Position numbers and translations under genes: made by a program. A stretch of DNA of 64,000 bases from Aquicella siphonis (GTDB lineage Bacteria; Pseudomonadota; Gammaproteobacteria; DSM-16500). Within the stretch, counting starts at the first letter, position 1. Each line of letters starts with the position of its first letter. The notes under the pieces are model-generated. The model saw only the letters and a program-made list of their open reading frames with translations, did no database searches and was not told the origin of the DNA. This document shows, one piece after another, positions 26,229 through 36,226 of this stretch. The stretch lies in the NCBI RefSeq assembly GCF_902459485.1, contig NZ_LR699120.1:310001-374000 (forward strand), in the 5' to 3' direction.

Positions 26229-27299
26229 ATGCACCCTCACAACCCTGTAGGAACAGATGGATTTGATTTTCTTGAATTTGCCACTCATGATGTTCCCAAA
26301 CTCACTCAGCAATTCCTGGCCATGGGTTTTATTCCTGTAGCACATCACAATCAACATGATGCCGTCATCTTCCAGCAAAATGACATACGCTTCATCATTA
26401 ATTCCACCAAAGACAGCATGGCCAGCCAATTTGCGGATGAGCACGGCGCTTCGGTCTCGGCAATGGGATTCCGCGTAAGCGATGCGAAAGCCGCCTACCA
26501 GCACGCCCTGGCGAAAGGCGCGATTCCCTATCAACCGCTGGCTAACAAAGCCGTTTATGACATGCCTGCAATATACGGCGTAGGCAACAGCCTGATATAT
26601 TTTGTTGATTATAAAAATGGCAGTTCTAATTACGCTCATCATTTTTCTTATCATGAGCCGTCACAGTTGCCGCATCAAGGCAACGGCCTTACTTATCTTG
26701 ATCATGTCACACATAATCTGCATCGCGGCAACATGGTGGAATGGGCTGATTTTTATACGCGTCTTTTCAATTTTCATGAAGTGCGGTACTTTGATATCGA
26801 AGGCAGGGTCACCGGATTAAAAAGCAAGGCCATGACCAGCCCCTGCGGCAAGATTCGCATTCCTCTCAATGAATCTTCCGACGACAAATCTCAGATTGAA
26901 GAATTCCTCAAAGACTTTAATGGCGAAGGCATACAGCACATTGCCCTGGGGACAAGCAGTATCTATACAAGCGTTGAATCCTTACGCGGCCAGGGTCTCG
27001 AATTCCTGGATACACCGGACACTTATTTCGATCTCATCGAAAAACGCCTGCCCAATCACGGTGAACCCACTGAAGATCTGAGAAAAAACCGCATTCTCAT
27101 TGATGGCGACACATCGAATGGCAAAAAATTATTATTGCAGATTTTCACTAAAAACATGCTGGGGCCCGTGTTTTTTGAAATCATACAACGCAAAGGTGAC
27201 GAAGGATTTGGCGAAGGCAACTTTCGCGCCTTGTTCGAATCCATTGAACTTGACCAAATTCGCCGCGGTGTACTCAAAGTGGAAGACCAGAAAGTATGA
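26229..27299 (+). CDS. hpd: 4-hydroxyphenylpyruvate dioxygenase (legiolysin-type)
   Basis: Converts 4-hydroxyphenylpyruvate to homogentisate, the precursor of pyomelanin. The 356-aa protein is a two-domain vicinal-oxygen-chelate enzyme. The iron ligands are seen in YLDHVTHNLHRG (His), GIQHIALGTS (His) and VFFEIIQRKG (Glu), and the C-terminal helix FGEGNFRALFESIELDQ is family-typical. A good AAGGAG site precedes the ATG. It starts a run with fahA (4-base ATGA overlap) and maiA, so homogentisate made here can be degraded. In Legionella the same enzyme is called Lly, legiolysin. Confidence 0.96.
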   Translation: MHPHNPVGTDGFDFLEFATHDVPKLTQQFLAMGFIPVAHHNQHDAVIFQQNDIRFIINSTKDSMASQFADEHGASVSAMGFRVSDAKAAYQHALAKGAIPYQPLANKAVYDMPAIYGVGNSLIYFVDYKNGSSNYAHHFSYHEPSQLPHQGNGLTYLDHVTHNLHRGNMVEWADFYTRLFNFHEVRYFDIEGRVTGLKSKAMTSPCGKIRIPLNESSDDKSQIEEFLKDFNGEGIQHIALGTSSIYTSVESLRGQGLEFLDTPDTYFDLIEKRLPNHGEPTEDLRKNRILIDGDTSNGKKLLLQIFTKNMLGPVFFEIIQRKGDEGFGEGNFRALFESIELDQIRRGVLKVEDQKV

Positions 27300-28297
27300 A
27301 GCTCGCAACCCTGAAAAACAACTCGCGCGACGGGCATCTTGCAATTGTCAGCCGCCACCTGGAATTTGCGGTGACTGTTCCGGAAATCGCGCCTACCCTG
27401 CAGCACGCGCTGGACAACTGGATGGAATGCAAACCCAGGCTGGAATCAATCTATCAGAAGTTAAACGCGGGTGAAATCAGCAATCCATTGCGGTTTAACC
27501 AGCAATCTGTCGCCTCCCCCCTTCCGCGCGCCTACCAATGGGCGGACGGCAGCGCGTATGTCAATCATGTTGAACTGGTCCGCAAGGCGCGGGGCGCGGA
27601 AATGCCATCCAACTTCTGGCATGACCCGCTCATGTATCAAGGCGGTTCTGATACTTTTCTCGGCCCCTGGGACAGCATTCCCCTGCAGGATGAAAAATGG
27701 GGACTGGACTTTGAATCCGAAATTGCGGTCATTACAACAGATGTTCCTCCTGGCGCCAGCAGAGAAATCGCTGAACAATCCATTTGTCTTATCATGCTGG
27801 TGAATGATGTCTCACTGCGCAACCTCATTCCCGATGAACTGGCAAAAAGTTTTGGCTTCTTCCAGAGCAAACCATCCAGTGCATTTTCACCTGTCGCTGT
27901 GACGCCCGACGAATTGCCCATGGTGTGGGATGGTAAAAAACTCAGTTTGCCATTGCTGACACATTTCAATGGAGAGTTATTTGGGCAGCCGCATGCGGGC
28001 ACGGACATGACTTTTGATTTTCCTGCTTTGATCGCCCATGCCGCCAAAACCAGAAAGCTGTCTGCCGGCACCATTATCGGTTCAGGAACCGTCTCCAATT
28101 ATGACCGGTCCAAAGGCTCCTCCTGCATTGCCGAAAAACGCATGCTGGAAATCATCGCGACGGGCAAGGCTGTCACACCATTCATGAAGCCGGGAGACCG
28201 TGTCCGCATCGAGATGCTTGACGCGCAGGGACACTCGATATTTGGCGCCATTGACCAACAAGTGATTGCCGTGAAAGAACGTGAGGAAGTATGCTGA
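27296..28297 (+). CDS. fahA: Fumarylacetoacetate hydrolase
   Basis: Last enzyme of tyrosine breakdown, splitting fumarylacetoacetate into fumarate and acetoacetate. The 333-aa protein belongs to the bacterial FAH family (shorter than the 419-aa mammalian form). It contains LDFESEIAVITTDVP (metal-binding acidic residues), MLVNDVSLRNLIP, FFQSKPSSAFSPVAVTPDEL and IIGSGTVSNYDRSKGSSCI near the C-terminus. The start overlaps the hpd stop (ATGA) and the stop overlaps the maiA start by seven bases, so the three genes form a translationally coupled operon. Confidence 0.94.
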   Translation: MKLATLKNNSRDGHLAIVSRHLEFAVTVPEIAPTLQHALDNWMECKPRLESIYQKLNAGEISNPLRFNQQSVASPLPRAYQWADGSAYVNHVELVRKARGAEMPSNFWHDPLMYQGGSDTFLGPWDSIPLQDEKWGLDFESEIAVITTDVPPGASREIAEQSICLIMLVNDVSLRNLIPDELAKSFGFFQSKPSSAFSPVAVTPDELPMVWDGKKLSLPLLTHFNGELFGQPHAGTDMTFDFPALIAHAAKTRKLSAGTIIGSGTVSNYDRSKGSSCIAEKRMLEIIATGKAVTPFMKPGDRVRIEMLDAQGHSIFGAIDQQVIAVKEREEVC

Positions 28298-28932
28298 AAC
28301 TCTATGATTATTTCCGTTCCAGCGCGAGTTATCGCGTAAGAATTGCGCTCAATCTGAAAAAGCTGGATTATCAATCTGTTCCTGTTCATTTATTGAATAA
28401 CGGCGGGGAGCAGCATTCCGATGAATACCGGAAGATCAACCCCCAATCCCTGGTGCCCGCGCTGCAGGATGGAAACAAGATCCTGACCCAATCGCTTGCG
28501 ATCATTGAATACCTGGAAGACTTGCATCCTGAACCGCCTTTGCTGCCATCCCATCCCTATGAAAAAGCCCGGGTTCGCTCATTCGCCTTATCCATCGCCG
28601 CGGATTTGCATCCGTTGAATAACTTACGCATCTTGAAATATCTGACGGAAGAGCTGCATCTGTCCGACGAGCAAAAAACCAAGTGGTATCATCACTGGAT
28701 GAACAAAGGTCTTACCGCCCTGGAAAAACAGCTGGAGCGTCACCCATCAACCGATGAATTTTGTTTTGGCAGCCAGCCCACACTCGCTGATTTGTGCCTG
28801 GTTCCACAACTGCTGAACGCAAGAAGATTTAACTGCAATCTAGATGCCTGCCCCACCCTGGTGCGCATTGACGCAAACTGTCAAAAACTGGAAGCCTTTA
28901 TCAAGGCACGTCCTGCTGAGGCGGCGGCATAA
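28291..28932 (+). CDS. maiA: Maleylacetoacetate isomerase (zeta-class GST)
   Basis: Glutathione-dependent isomerase turning maleylacetoacetate into fumarylacetoacetate. The 213-aa GST-fold protein has the zeta-class catalytic motif SSASYRVRIALNLK at residues 10-23 (SSxSxRVRIAL), the glutathione-site segment NPQSLVPAL and TQSLAIIEYLED, then an alpha-helical C-terminal domain with PTLADLCLVPQL. It begins inside the end of fahA and is followed by the aminotransferase after 19 bases. Confidence 0.95.
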   Translation: MLKLYDYFRSSASYRVRIALNLKKLDYQSVPVHLLNNGGEQHSDEYRKINPQSLVPALQDGNKILTQSLAIIEYLEDLHPEPPLLPSHPYEKARVRSFALSIAADLHPLNNLRILKYLTEELHLSDEQKTKWYHHWMNKGLTALEKQLERHPSTDEFCFGSQPTLADLCLVPQLLNARRFNCNLDACPTLVRIDANCQKLEAFIKARPAEAAA

Positions 28933-28951
28933 AAATAAAGGATCATCACCC

Positions 28952-30076
28952 ATGAGTAAAGTTGACTTTCGTTCCCTGGCAAACAACAGCGTACGCAACC
29001 TGACTCCTTATCAGCCAGGCAAACCCATTGAAGAACTGGAGCGCGAGCTCGGGATTACTTCTTCCATCAAACTCGCCAGCAACGAAAACCCGCTGGGGCC
29101 TAGCCCGAAAGTAATACAGGCCGCGACGCAAGCCTTGCAAAAAGCGCATTTTTATCCTGATGGGGGCTGTTATGAACTCAAACAGGCGCTTTCAAGATTT
29201 CTCTCTGTACTGCCTGAACAAATCACTGTCGGAAACGGTTCTGAAAACGTGCTGGAATTAATCGTGAAAGCCTATCTTCACAAGGATGATACCGCTGTAA
29301 TTTCACAATTCGCTTTCCTGACCATTCCCATTTTGATTCAAAGTTATGGAACACGCGCCAAAGTTGTCCCTGCGCGGGAATGGGGACATGACATCCCCAG
29401 CATGATCCAATCCATCGATGAAAAAACACGCGTCTTGTTTCTGGTCAACCCCAATAACCCGACCGGAACCTATACCAATAAAATGGATTTCATCAGACTG
29501 ATGGAATCCGTTCCGCCTCACGTGCTGGTGGTGGTCGATGAAGCCTATTCCGAATACATTACCAATCCAGACTACCCGAATACGCTGGAGTTTCTCCCCC
29601 GATACCCCAACCTTGTCATCACGCGCACCTTTTCCAAAGTCTATGGTTTGGCCGCGCTCAGGCTGGGATATTCCATTTCATCCGTAGAAATTGCTGATAT
29701 CCTGAACCGTACCCGTCTTCCATTCAATGTCAACACCATCGCCGCCAAAGCGGCCTGCGCCGCGCTGGATGATCAATCACATGTACAAAACAGTGTCGAG
29801 ATTAACCAGCAGGGAATGCAGCAACTGGAAGAAGGCTTGCGCCAGTTAAATCTGAAATACATTCCATCCATCGGCAATTTTATCACCGTGGATGTCAGCA
29901 ATGGCATGTCGGTATATCAAAAGTTATTGCTTGAAGGCGTGATTGTCCGGCCGCTCAAAGCATATGACATGCCGCGGCACATTCGTGTAACCATAGGCAC
30001 ACGGCAGCAAAATGACCGCTTTCTGAAAGCGGTCAACAAGGTATTGCATGCCCGGGACAACACGGTAACAGCGTAA
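28952..30076 (+). CDS. HisC-like PLP aminotransferase (probable aromatic/tyrosine aminotransferase)
   Basis: A 374-aa class I/II aminotransferase of the histidinol-phosphate aminotransferase group. It has ASNENPLGPSP, the NPNNPTGT motif, the PLP-ring Asp in VVVDEAYSEY and the Schiff-base lysine in TRTFSKVYGLAALRLGY. I chose the ATG at 28952, which follows AAGGA; a longer frame starts inside maiA. By sequence it is HisC-like, but its place between maiA and hmgA suggests that it transaminates tyrosine or phenylalanine to the pyruvate form used by hpd. HisC homologues are known to do this, and no other his genes are near. Confidence 0.88.
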   Translation: MSKVDFRSLANNSVRNLTPYQPGKPIEELERELGITSSIKLASNENPLGPSPKVIQAATQALQKAHFYPDGGCYELKQALSRFLSVLPEQITVGNGSENVLELIVKAYLHKDDTAVISQFAFLTIPILIQSYGTRAKVVPAREWGHDIPSMIQSIDEKTRVLFLVNPNNPTGTYTNKMDFIRLMESVPPHVLVVVDEAYSEYITNPDYPNTLEFLPRYPNLVITRTFSKVYGLAALRLGYSISSVEIADILNRTRLPFNVNTIAAKAACAALDDQSHVQNSVEINQQGMQQLEEGLRQLNLKYIPSIGNFITVDVSNGMSVYQKLLLEGVIVRPLKAYDMPRHIRVTIGTRQQNDRFLKAVNKVLHARDNTVTA

Positions 30077-30103
30077 AAATGTCATTCGGCACGAGGTGTA
30101 TTT

Positions 30104-31396
30104 ATGTCAGACTCATTAGCTTACCACTGCGGTTTTGGAAATCATTTTGAAGCGGAAGCGCTTCCCGGCGCGCTGGTAAAAAGCCGGAATTCTCCGCAAA
30201 AAGTGCCATACGGACTCTATGCCGAGCAATTAAGCGGGCGTGCATTCACCGCTCCCAGAAAGGAAAATCTGTCCAGCTGGCTCTACCGCATTCGTCCCTC
30301 GGTTTTACACGGTGAATTTACCCCGGTTACTCCCTCGGGTCTTGCCGGCACGCCTTTTAACCCTTCGCTCACACCGCCTACCCAGCTGCGCTGGGATCCC
30401 ATGCCATATCCGCAATCTGACTGCGATTTCATTGAAGGCTTGGTCACACTGGCCGGAAACGGAAGCATAGAGTTGCAAACAGGAGCGGCCATTCATCTGT
30501 ATTGCGCGACACGTTCCATGGAGAATCAGTATTTCTATAATGCAGACGGGGATTTTCTCATCGTACCCCAGGAAGGACGCCTGCGGTTTAAAACCGAGTT
30601 TGGCACGCTGGACATTGAACCTGGTGAAATTCTTGTCATCCAGCGCGGCATCAAATATCAAGTCAAACTATTGGGATCACGTGCGCGCGGATACATCTGT
30701 GAAAACTTTGGCGCACCTTTTCGCCTTCCGGAACTGGGCGTCATAGGCGCAAACGGGCTGGCGAATCCGCGTGATTTTCTTTATCCCACTGCCGCTTTCG
30801 AAGATAGTGCAAGCCGTTATCGGCTGCTGGCGAAATTCCAAGGTCATTTATGGGAGGCAGAAATTTCCCACTCCCCGTTAGATGTGGTGGCATGGCATGG
30901 CAATTACGCGCCATACAAATATGACCTCAGACTTTTCAACACCATCAATACCGTCAGTTTTGATCATCCTGATCCATCCATTTTCACTGTGCTTACCTCG
31001 CCTTCGCAAGAACCTGGCGTGGCAAACGTCGATTTTGTTATTTTTCCTCCCCGCTGGATGGTCGCGAGCGATACGTTTCGTCCCCCTTACTATCATCGTA
31101 ATATCATGAGCGAATACATGGGACTGATTTATGGTACGTATGATGCCAAGGAAAACGGTTTTGTACCCGGCGGCGGCAGCCTGCACAACTGCATGTCTGC
31201 ACATGGTCCGGATGCGAGTGCTTACGAAAAAGCCGTTTCCATGCCTTTGCAGCCGGAATATTACAGCGATACACTTGCTTTTATGTTTGAATCCAGACAA
31301 GTATGGCAATTGACCCCTGCTGCGTTAAATGCGGATTTTCGTCAAAAAAACTATCTGGAATGCTGGAAAGGTTTAAAAGTTTGCTTTCAGGCTTAA
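30104..31396 (+). CDS. hmgA: Homogentisate 1,2-dioxygenase
   Basis: Opens the ring of homogentisate to give maleylacetoacetate; loss of this enzyme causes pyomelanin accumulation. The 430-aa protein begins [20 protein letters not shown], characteristic of HmgA, and contains the iron-binding region [19 protein letters not shown] (His and Glu) and a later His in [13 protein letters not shown]. The ATG at 30104 is preceded by GAGG. It sits between the aminotransferase and phhA in one orientation. Confidence 0.97.
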   Translation: MSDSLAYHCGFGNHFEAEALPGALVKSRNSPQKVPYGLYAEQLSGRAFTAPRKENLSSWLYRIRPSVLHGEFTPVTPSGLAGTPFNPSLTPPTQLRWDPMPYPQSDCDFIEGLVTLAGNGSIELQTGAAIHLYCATRSMENQYFYNADGDFLIVPQEGRLRFKTEFGTLDIEPGEILVIQRGIKYQVKLLGSRARGYICENFGAPFRLPELGVIGANGLANPRDFLYPTAAFEDSASRYRLLAKFQGHLWEAEISHSPLDVVAWHGNYAPYKYDLRLFNTINTVSFDHPDPSIFTVLTSPSQEPGVANVDFVIFPPRWMVASDTFRPPYYHRNIMSEYMGLIYGTYDAKENGFVPGGGSLHNCMSAHGPDASAYEKAVSMPLQPEYYSDTLAFMFESRQVWQLTPAALNADFRQKNYLECWKGLKVCFQA

Positions 31397-31455
31397 CCAA
31401 GTAATATATGTAACATGGTAAAATATCACCAAGGCAAAGGAAAAGGCTCAACGAT

Positions 31456-32244
31456 ATGACATACAAAAAAACATCCACTTATGTTGCCAGGCCTGTTGAT
31501 GAACATGGAAACGCAGATTATTCTCCCGAAGAAAATCAGATCTGGCAGGATTTGATTACCCGGCAAATTCCCATAGTCCAGGGACGCGCCTGCGACGAGT
31601 ACATACGCGGGATTGATTTGCTGGATTTGCCTCACGACCGCATTCCTCAATGCCCTGAAGTATCCAGCGTCCTGCGTGACACGACCGGCTGGGCGCTGGA
31701 GCCCGTGCCTGCCCTGATTCCATTCGATCATTTTTTTAGCCTGCTCGCCAGTCGAAAATTTCCTGCCGCGACATTCATACGACGACGTGAAGAACTGGAT
31801 TATTTGCAGGAACCGGATATTTTCCATGAAGTTTTCGGCCACTGCCCCATGCTGACCAATAAGGCTTGCGCTGATTTCACCCATACCTACGGCAAATTAG
31901 GCCTGAAGGCATCACATGCTGACCAAGTCATGCTGGCGAAACTCTATTGGTTTACTATAGAATTTGGTTTAATCAAAACCGGCACCGGATTGCGCGCTTA
32001 CGGCGGCGGGATTTTATCTTCAAAGAGCGAAACCGTATATTGTTTGGAAAGCCCGATACCGCAGCGCAAGCCGTTTGATGTCATGGACGTATTACGCACG
32101 CCTTATCGAATTGATATCATTCAACCTATCTATTTTGTGATAGACAGCTTTGACGTACTATTCAGTTTAACGGAAATGGATTTGATTGGCATGATCCATC
32201 AAGCGCGCGAGTTAGGCATGTACGAACCTGCGTATACAAAATGA
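31456..32244 (+). CDS. phhA: Phenylalanine 4-hydroxylase
   Basis: Pterin-dependent iron monooxygenase converting phenylalanine to tyrosine. The 262-aa protein is the bacterial catalytic-domain-only form. The iron ligands are the two histidines in DIFHEVFGHCPML and the glutamate in YWFTIEFGLI; the segment YGGGILSSKSETVYCL is also conserved. It is followed by phhB, the cofactor-recycling enzyme, after 29 bases. It feeds tyrosine into the pathway encoded upstream. Confidence 0.97.
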   Translation: MTYKKTSTYVARPVDEHGNADYSPEENQIWQDLITRQIPIVQGRACDEYIRGIDLLDLPHDRIPQCPEVSSVLRDTTGWALEPVPALIPFDHFFSLLASRKFPAATFIRRREELDYLQEPDIFHEVFGHCPMLTNKACADFTHTYGKLGLKASHADQVMLAKLYWFTIEFGLIKTGTGLRAYGGGILSSKSETVYCLESPIPQRKPFDVMDVLRTPYRIDIIQPIYFVIDSFDVLFSLTEMDLIGMIHQARELGMYEPAYTK

Positions 32245-32273
32245 TATTTCATCTTAACTCCTGGAGACTCCAA

Positions 32274-32615
32274 ATGTCCGAATTACATACTATACGCTGT
32301 GTAGGCTGCGAAGGCGGTATTCCCGCGCTAACTCATGATGAAATCAGCAAATTGCTCCCGCAGGTCAAGGGATGGGATGTGAGCGCAGACGAAAAATTTA
32401 TCAGCAAGCGTTTCACATTCAAGGGTTTTTACAAAACCATGGCGTTTGTCAACGCGGTGGCGTGGATTGCGAATCAGGAAAATCATCATCCAGACATGGA
32501 AGTAGGTTATAATTACTGCCTGATCAAATACACAACGCATGCGGTCAATGGATTAACCAAAAATGATTTTATCTGCGCTGCCAAAATAGATAATCTCGAA
32601 GCCACCAACATCTGA
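32274..32615 (+). CDS. phhB: Pterin-4a-carbinolamine dehydratase
   Basis: Recycles the 4a-hydroxytetrahydrobiopterin formed by PhhA. The 113-aa protein carries the active-site histidine pattern AWIANQENHHPDMEVGYNY (HHPD) and a later His in KYTTHAVNGLT. I chose the ATG at 32274 (MSELHTIRC), which has GGAG upstream; the frame opens earlier at 32241 inside the phhA end, but that is not needed. It follows phhA directly, and pntAA begins 14 bases later. Confidence 0.95.
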   Translation: MSELHTIRCVGCEGGIPALTHDEISKLLPQVKGWDVSADEKFISKRFTFKGFYKTMAFVNAVAWIANQENHHPDMEVGYNYCLIKYTTHAVNGLTKNDFICAAKIDNLEATNI

Positions 32616-32629
32616 GCGAGTAAGAATAC

Positions 32630-33781
32630 ATGAAGATTGGTATTCCCAGGGAAGTGATGCCAGGAGAAAAACGTGTCGCCGCCGTTCCGGAAACCGTATC
32701 CCGGATGATCAAGGCAGGAATGGAAGTAGCGGTTGAGTCCGGAGCCGGGTTGCTGTCTCATATTGAAGACAAGGATTATCAGCAGGCGGGCGCTGTGATC
32801 GCTTCGGACCATCAGACCTTGTTCGCACAAGCGGATGTAATTTTAAAGGTTAACAAGCCTGTCATGGATGAAAAGTTACACATGCATGAACTTGACATGA
32901 TGAAGGAGGGAACGACACTCATCGCTCCGCTTTATCCAGCTCGCAACCCGGACCTCGTAAAACAGCTGATAGAAAAGAAAATCACTTCCTTTTCACTTGA
33001 CATGCTCCCGAGAATTGCCCGCGCGCAGTCTATGGATATCCTGAGTTCCATGAGCAATCTCGCCGGCTACAAAAGTGTCATCCTGGCGGCAGACCATCTT
33101 GGGAAGATTTTTCCCATGCTGACAACGGCGGCAGGCACTATTCTGCCCGCCAAGGTTATTGTGATCGGGGCGGGCGTCGCAGGTTTACAAGCCATCGCAA
33201 CAGCCCGGCGTCTTGGCGGTGTCGTCATCGCCTTCGATACCAGGCCGGTGGTGGCCGAACAAGTCAAAAGTCTGGGCGCTGATTTTGTCAGTCTGGAAAC
33301 ATCACACGAACAATCTCAAGACACGGGTGGATATGCAAAAGAACAAACGGCGGAATTTTACCAAAAGGAACAGGAAATTATCCGCCAATACAGCCGCGAA
33401 GCAGACGTCATTATCACCACAGCCCTGATTCCGGGAAAGCGCGCGCCGATTTTAATCACGGAATCCATGGTAAGGGAAATGAAACGCGGGTCGGTCATTG
33501 TGGACCTGGCCGTCGAACAAGAAGGAAATTGTGAGTTATCAGAACCCGGACAGATCATAGTCAGACATGATGTTACCATCATCGGCATTTTAAACATTCC
33601 CAGCACGGTCGTTTCAAATGCAAGCCAGCTATATTCAAAAAACCTGCTTGCGTTTTTGAGTTATATCGCACCGCAATTACAAGCATCCCGGCTTGATATG
33701 ACTGACGAGATTGTCAAAGGATGCCTGGTGACTTATCAAGGCGACGTCCTGAATGCAGTCGTCAAACAGGTTCTGAAATAA
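32630..33781 (+). CDS. pntAA: NAD(P) transhydrogenase subunit alpha part 1
   Basis: NAD(H)-binding soluble domain (dI) of the proton-translocating transhydrogenase, which makes NADPH from NADH. The 383-aa protein starts MKIGIPREVMPGEKRVAAVP, typical of the PntA/alanine-dehydrogenase family, and has the Rossmann motif VIVIGAGVAGLQAIATARRLG and VTIIGILNIPSTV. The alpha subunit is split in two genes here, as in Rhodospirillum. It lies 14 bases after phhB, so the aromatic pathway and pnt may be co-transcribed. The 112-base gap to pntAB contains a small GCGGG/CCCGC hairpin. Confidence 0.95.
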   Translation: MKIGIPREVMPGEKRVAAVPETVSRMIKAGMEVAVESGAGLLSHIEDKDYQQAGAVIASDHQTLFAQADVILKVNKPVMDEKLHMHELDMMKEGTTLIAPLYPARNPDLVKQLIEKKITSFSLDMLPRIARAQSMDILSSMSNLAGYKSVILAADHLGKIFPMLTTAAGTILPAKVIVIGAGVAGLQAIATARRLGGVVIAFDTRPVVAEQVKSLGADFVSLETSHEQSQDTGGYAKEQTAEFYQKEQEIIRQYSREADVIITTALIPGKRAPILITESMVREMKRGSVIVDLAVEQEGNCELSEPGQIIVRHDVTIIGILNIPSTVVSNASQLYSKNLLAFLSYIAPQLQASRLDMTDEIVKGCLVTYQGDVLNAVVKQVLK

Positions 33782-33893
33782 TCCTCATTGCCGATATTGG
33801 TATCTGAAAGTGTTTTTGTATACGATAAGATCATGAGATGATACAGCCCCGCGGGCGTACCCGCCAGCTAAATGAATTGAAAAGGACTTCGTC

Positions 33894-34199
33894 ATGCATA
33901 ACGAACTGGGTATTTCTGATGTCTATATCTTCATTCTCGCCGGTTTTCTTGGTTTTCAGCTGATTTCACGCATTCCTCCCCTGTTGCACACACCGCTGAT
34001 GGCGGCGACAAACGCCATTTCAGGTATTGCCCTGATCGGCTCCATTGCCGTCGCAGGCGAAAATTATGACCTGATCACCAACCTTCTGGCATTTGTTGCT
34101 GTGACTTGCTCAACCATCAATGTGGTCGGCGGTTTTCTGATAACTGACCGCATTCTCAAAATGTTTAAAAAAGAAAATCCCAGGGGCAATAAATCATGA
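33894..34199 (+). CDS. pntAB: NAD(P) transhydrogenase subunit alpha part 2
   Basis: Membrane part of the alpha subunit (domain II), 101 aa with about three helices. GFLGFQLISRIPPLLHTPLM and FLITDRILKMF are family-typical. AAGGA sits seven bases before the ATG. The stop overlaps the pntB start (ATGA), indicating coupled translation. Confidence 0.95.
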   Translation: MHNELGISDVYIFILAGFLGFQLISRIPPLLHTPLMAATNAISGIALIGSIAVAGENYDLITNLLAFVAVTCSTINVVGGFLITDRILKMFKKENPRGNKS

Positions 34200-35584
34200 G
34201 CATATTGCAGCTGTGTTATGTTATTTCCGCGATACTTTTCATTCTTGGCATACGCTCCCTGAGTTCCCCGGAAACAGCCAGAAGAGGCATGAATTTTGCG
34301 TCTGTCGGCATGCTGATTGCCATCATTGGAACCTTGTTCAACCATCAGATTGTATCCTATGTCTGGATTATTGCCGGTATTGTATTGGGAACAGTGCTCA
34401 GCCTGCCGATTTCGCTATGGATTCCCATGACCAAGATTCCCCAGCGCATCGCCCTTTCCCATGCTGGCGGCGCGCTGGCAGCCTGCTTAATCGGCGTCGC
34501 CGAATATTACCGCTACCACGCATCACTTTCCTCCGCCAGCATGGGAATTATCGCCGTGGAAGTCATGCTGGGCGCGCTGACATTCACAGGCAGTCTCATG
34601 GTCGCCGGCAAGCTGCATGGCGTCCTTCCTAGCCGCCCTATCACATACAAGGGACAGAATATAGTGAACATATCACTGTTCGTTGTCATGGCCGGGATTG
34701 TGATTTATCTCATGCTGAATCCTGAAACGAATCTTACCTTTTATGTCTTGTTATCACTCTCATTTCTGTTCGGAATATTTCTTGTCACACCGATAGGCGC
34801 TGCTGATATGCCTGTTGTTATTGCTGTTTTTAACTCTTATGGCGGATTGACTGGCGCCGTCATGGGATTCATGCTGGCCAACCGCATCCAGATTGTCACC
34901 GGTGCGCTGGACGGCGCTTCAGGATTCATTCTCTCCATTCTTATGTGCAAAGCCATGAACCGATCCATTACCAATGTCTTATTTGGCGCATTCGGGAAAA
35001 TGGAAGAAGAACACACAAAAAAAGCATATTCCCCAGACAAGGGCGAGCCTCAATCCATTTCGGTGGAAGAAGTATTGCCATTTTTCGAACAGGCCAAATC
35101 TGTCATTATTGCTCCAGGTTATGGTATGGCAGCATCACAGGCTCACCATGCCTTGAGAGAATTCGCAGATAAACTGAAAGCAAACGGCGTGAATGTGAAA
35201 TACGCCATACATCCGGTTGCCGGCAGGATGCCAGGCCACATGAATGTTTTGCTGGCGGAAGCAAATGTTCCGTACACGGATTTATTTGACATGGATGAAA
35301 TCAATCCTGAATTCCCGCATGCGGACATCGCTCTCGTAGTGGGCGCCAATGATGTGACAAATCCGGCCGCACGTACCGTCAAATCCAGCCCGATTTATGG
35401 CATGCCCATTCTCGATGTCGATAAAGCCAAAAAAGTCATTGTCCTGAAACGCAGCATGAGCCCCGGCTTTTCAGGCGTTGAAAATGAACTTTATCACAAG
35501 GAACATACTTTCCTTCTCTTTGGTGACGCAAAAGAAAGCCTCACCCGGCTTGCATACGGGTTTAAACGCGCCTGGGGAGGCTAG
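34196..35584 (+). CDS. pntB: NAD(P) transhydrogenase subunit beta
   Basis: Carries the remaining proton-channel helices and the NADP(H)-binding domain III. The 462-aa protein has about eight membrane helices in its first 240 residues, then the C-terminal nucleotide domain with [47 protein letters not shown] and [13 protein letters not shown], all diagnostic. It completes the three-gene pnt operon. The NADPH it generates could support the pterin-dependent PhhA step. Confidence 0.96.
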   Translation: MSILQLCYVISAILFILGIRSLSSPETARRGMNFASVGMLIAIIGTLFNHQIVSYVWIIAGIVLGTVLSLPISLWIPMTKIPQRIALSHAGGALAACLIGVAEYYRYHASLSSASMGIIAVEVMLGALTFTGSLMVAGKLHGVLPSRPITYKGQNIVNISLFVVMAGIVIYLMLNPETNLTFYVLLSLSFLFGIFLVTPIGAADMPVVIAVFNSYGGLTGAVMGFMLANRIQIVTGALDGASGFILSILMCKAMNRSITNVLFGAFGKMEEEHTKKAYSPDKGEPQSISVEEVLPFFEQAKSVIIAPGYGMAASQAHHALREFADKLKANGVNVKYAIHPVAGRMPGHMNVLLAEANVPYTDLFDMDEINPEFPHADIALVVGANDVTNPAARTVKSSPIYGMPILDVDKAKKVIVLKRSMSPGFSGVENELYHKEHTFLLFGDAKESLTRLAYGFKRAWGG

Positions 35585-35661
35585 GCGCTTATGGCAATTT
35601 GTGTTCGTGCCTGTATACTTCACGCTTTGATTCGACGATATTCCGATTGGAGAAGCTTTTC

Positions 35662-36156
35662 ATGATTAAAATACACACCAATTACGGTGACATCACTATT
35701 GAACTCGACCTTGAAAATACCCCTAAGACTGCGGAAAATTTCATGAAATATGTCAAAAGCGGCCATTACGATGGAACTTTGTTTCACCGCGTCATGAATG
35801 GCTTTATGATTCAAGGCGGAGGATTTGACGTCAACATGAGGCAAAAGACTACGCAGCAACCCATCGCTAACGAAGCCAACAAAAGCCTGCCTAACAAAAA
35901 AGGCACCATCGCCATGGCCCGCACGTCGGATCCTCACTCGGCAAGCGCGCAATTCTTCATCAATGTCGTTGACAATGATTTTCTGAATTTTACATCCGAA
36001 TCGCCCAACGGGTGGGGTTATTGTGTATTTGGCAAGGTGGTAGATGGCATGGATGTCGTCGACAAAATCAAAAAAGTTCCCACGACATCGCGAGCAGGCC
36101 ATCAAAATGTTCCCGTTGACAATGTCGTCATCGAAAAAATCGAGGTCGTGGAATAA
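35662..36156 (+). CDS. ppiB: Cyclophilin-type peptidyl-prolyl cis-trans isomerase
   Basis: A 164-aa single-domain cyclophilin that speeds proline isomerisation in the cytoplasm; no signal peptide is seen. Conserved parts are [16 protein letters not shown] (Arg/Phe of the active site), [14 protein letters not shown] and [18 protein letters not shown]. The ATG at 35662 has GGAG upstream, while an earlier ATG at 35599 would add 21 atypical residues. A strong bidirectional hairpin follows the gene. Confidence 0.95.
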   Translation: MIKIHTNYGDITIELDLENTPKTAENFMKYVKSGHYDGTLFHRVMNGFMIQGGGFDVNMRQKTTQQPIANEANKSLPNKKGTIAMARTSDPHSASAQFFINVVDNDFLNFTSESPNGWGYCVFGKVVDGMDVVDKIKKVPTTSRAGHQNVPVDNVVIEKIEVVE

Positions 36157-36184
36157 ACCTGCGCATTTCTCCCAGACTTCAATA

Positions 36185-36217
36185 ATGCGAACAGCACTAT
36201 CACTGTGCTGTTCGCAT
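36185..36217. terminator. Perfect 13-bp inverted repeat between convergent ppiB and FAD oxidase genes
   Basis: ATGCGAACAGCAC (36185-36197) and GTGCTGTTCGCAT (36205-36217) are exact reverse complements with a seven-base loop. It lies 28 bases after the ppiB stop and 10 bases after the end of the opposing gene, so it probably stops transcription from both sides, although T-runs are weak. Confidence 0.65.
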
Positions 36218-36226
36218 CTTGTGTGT

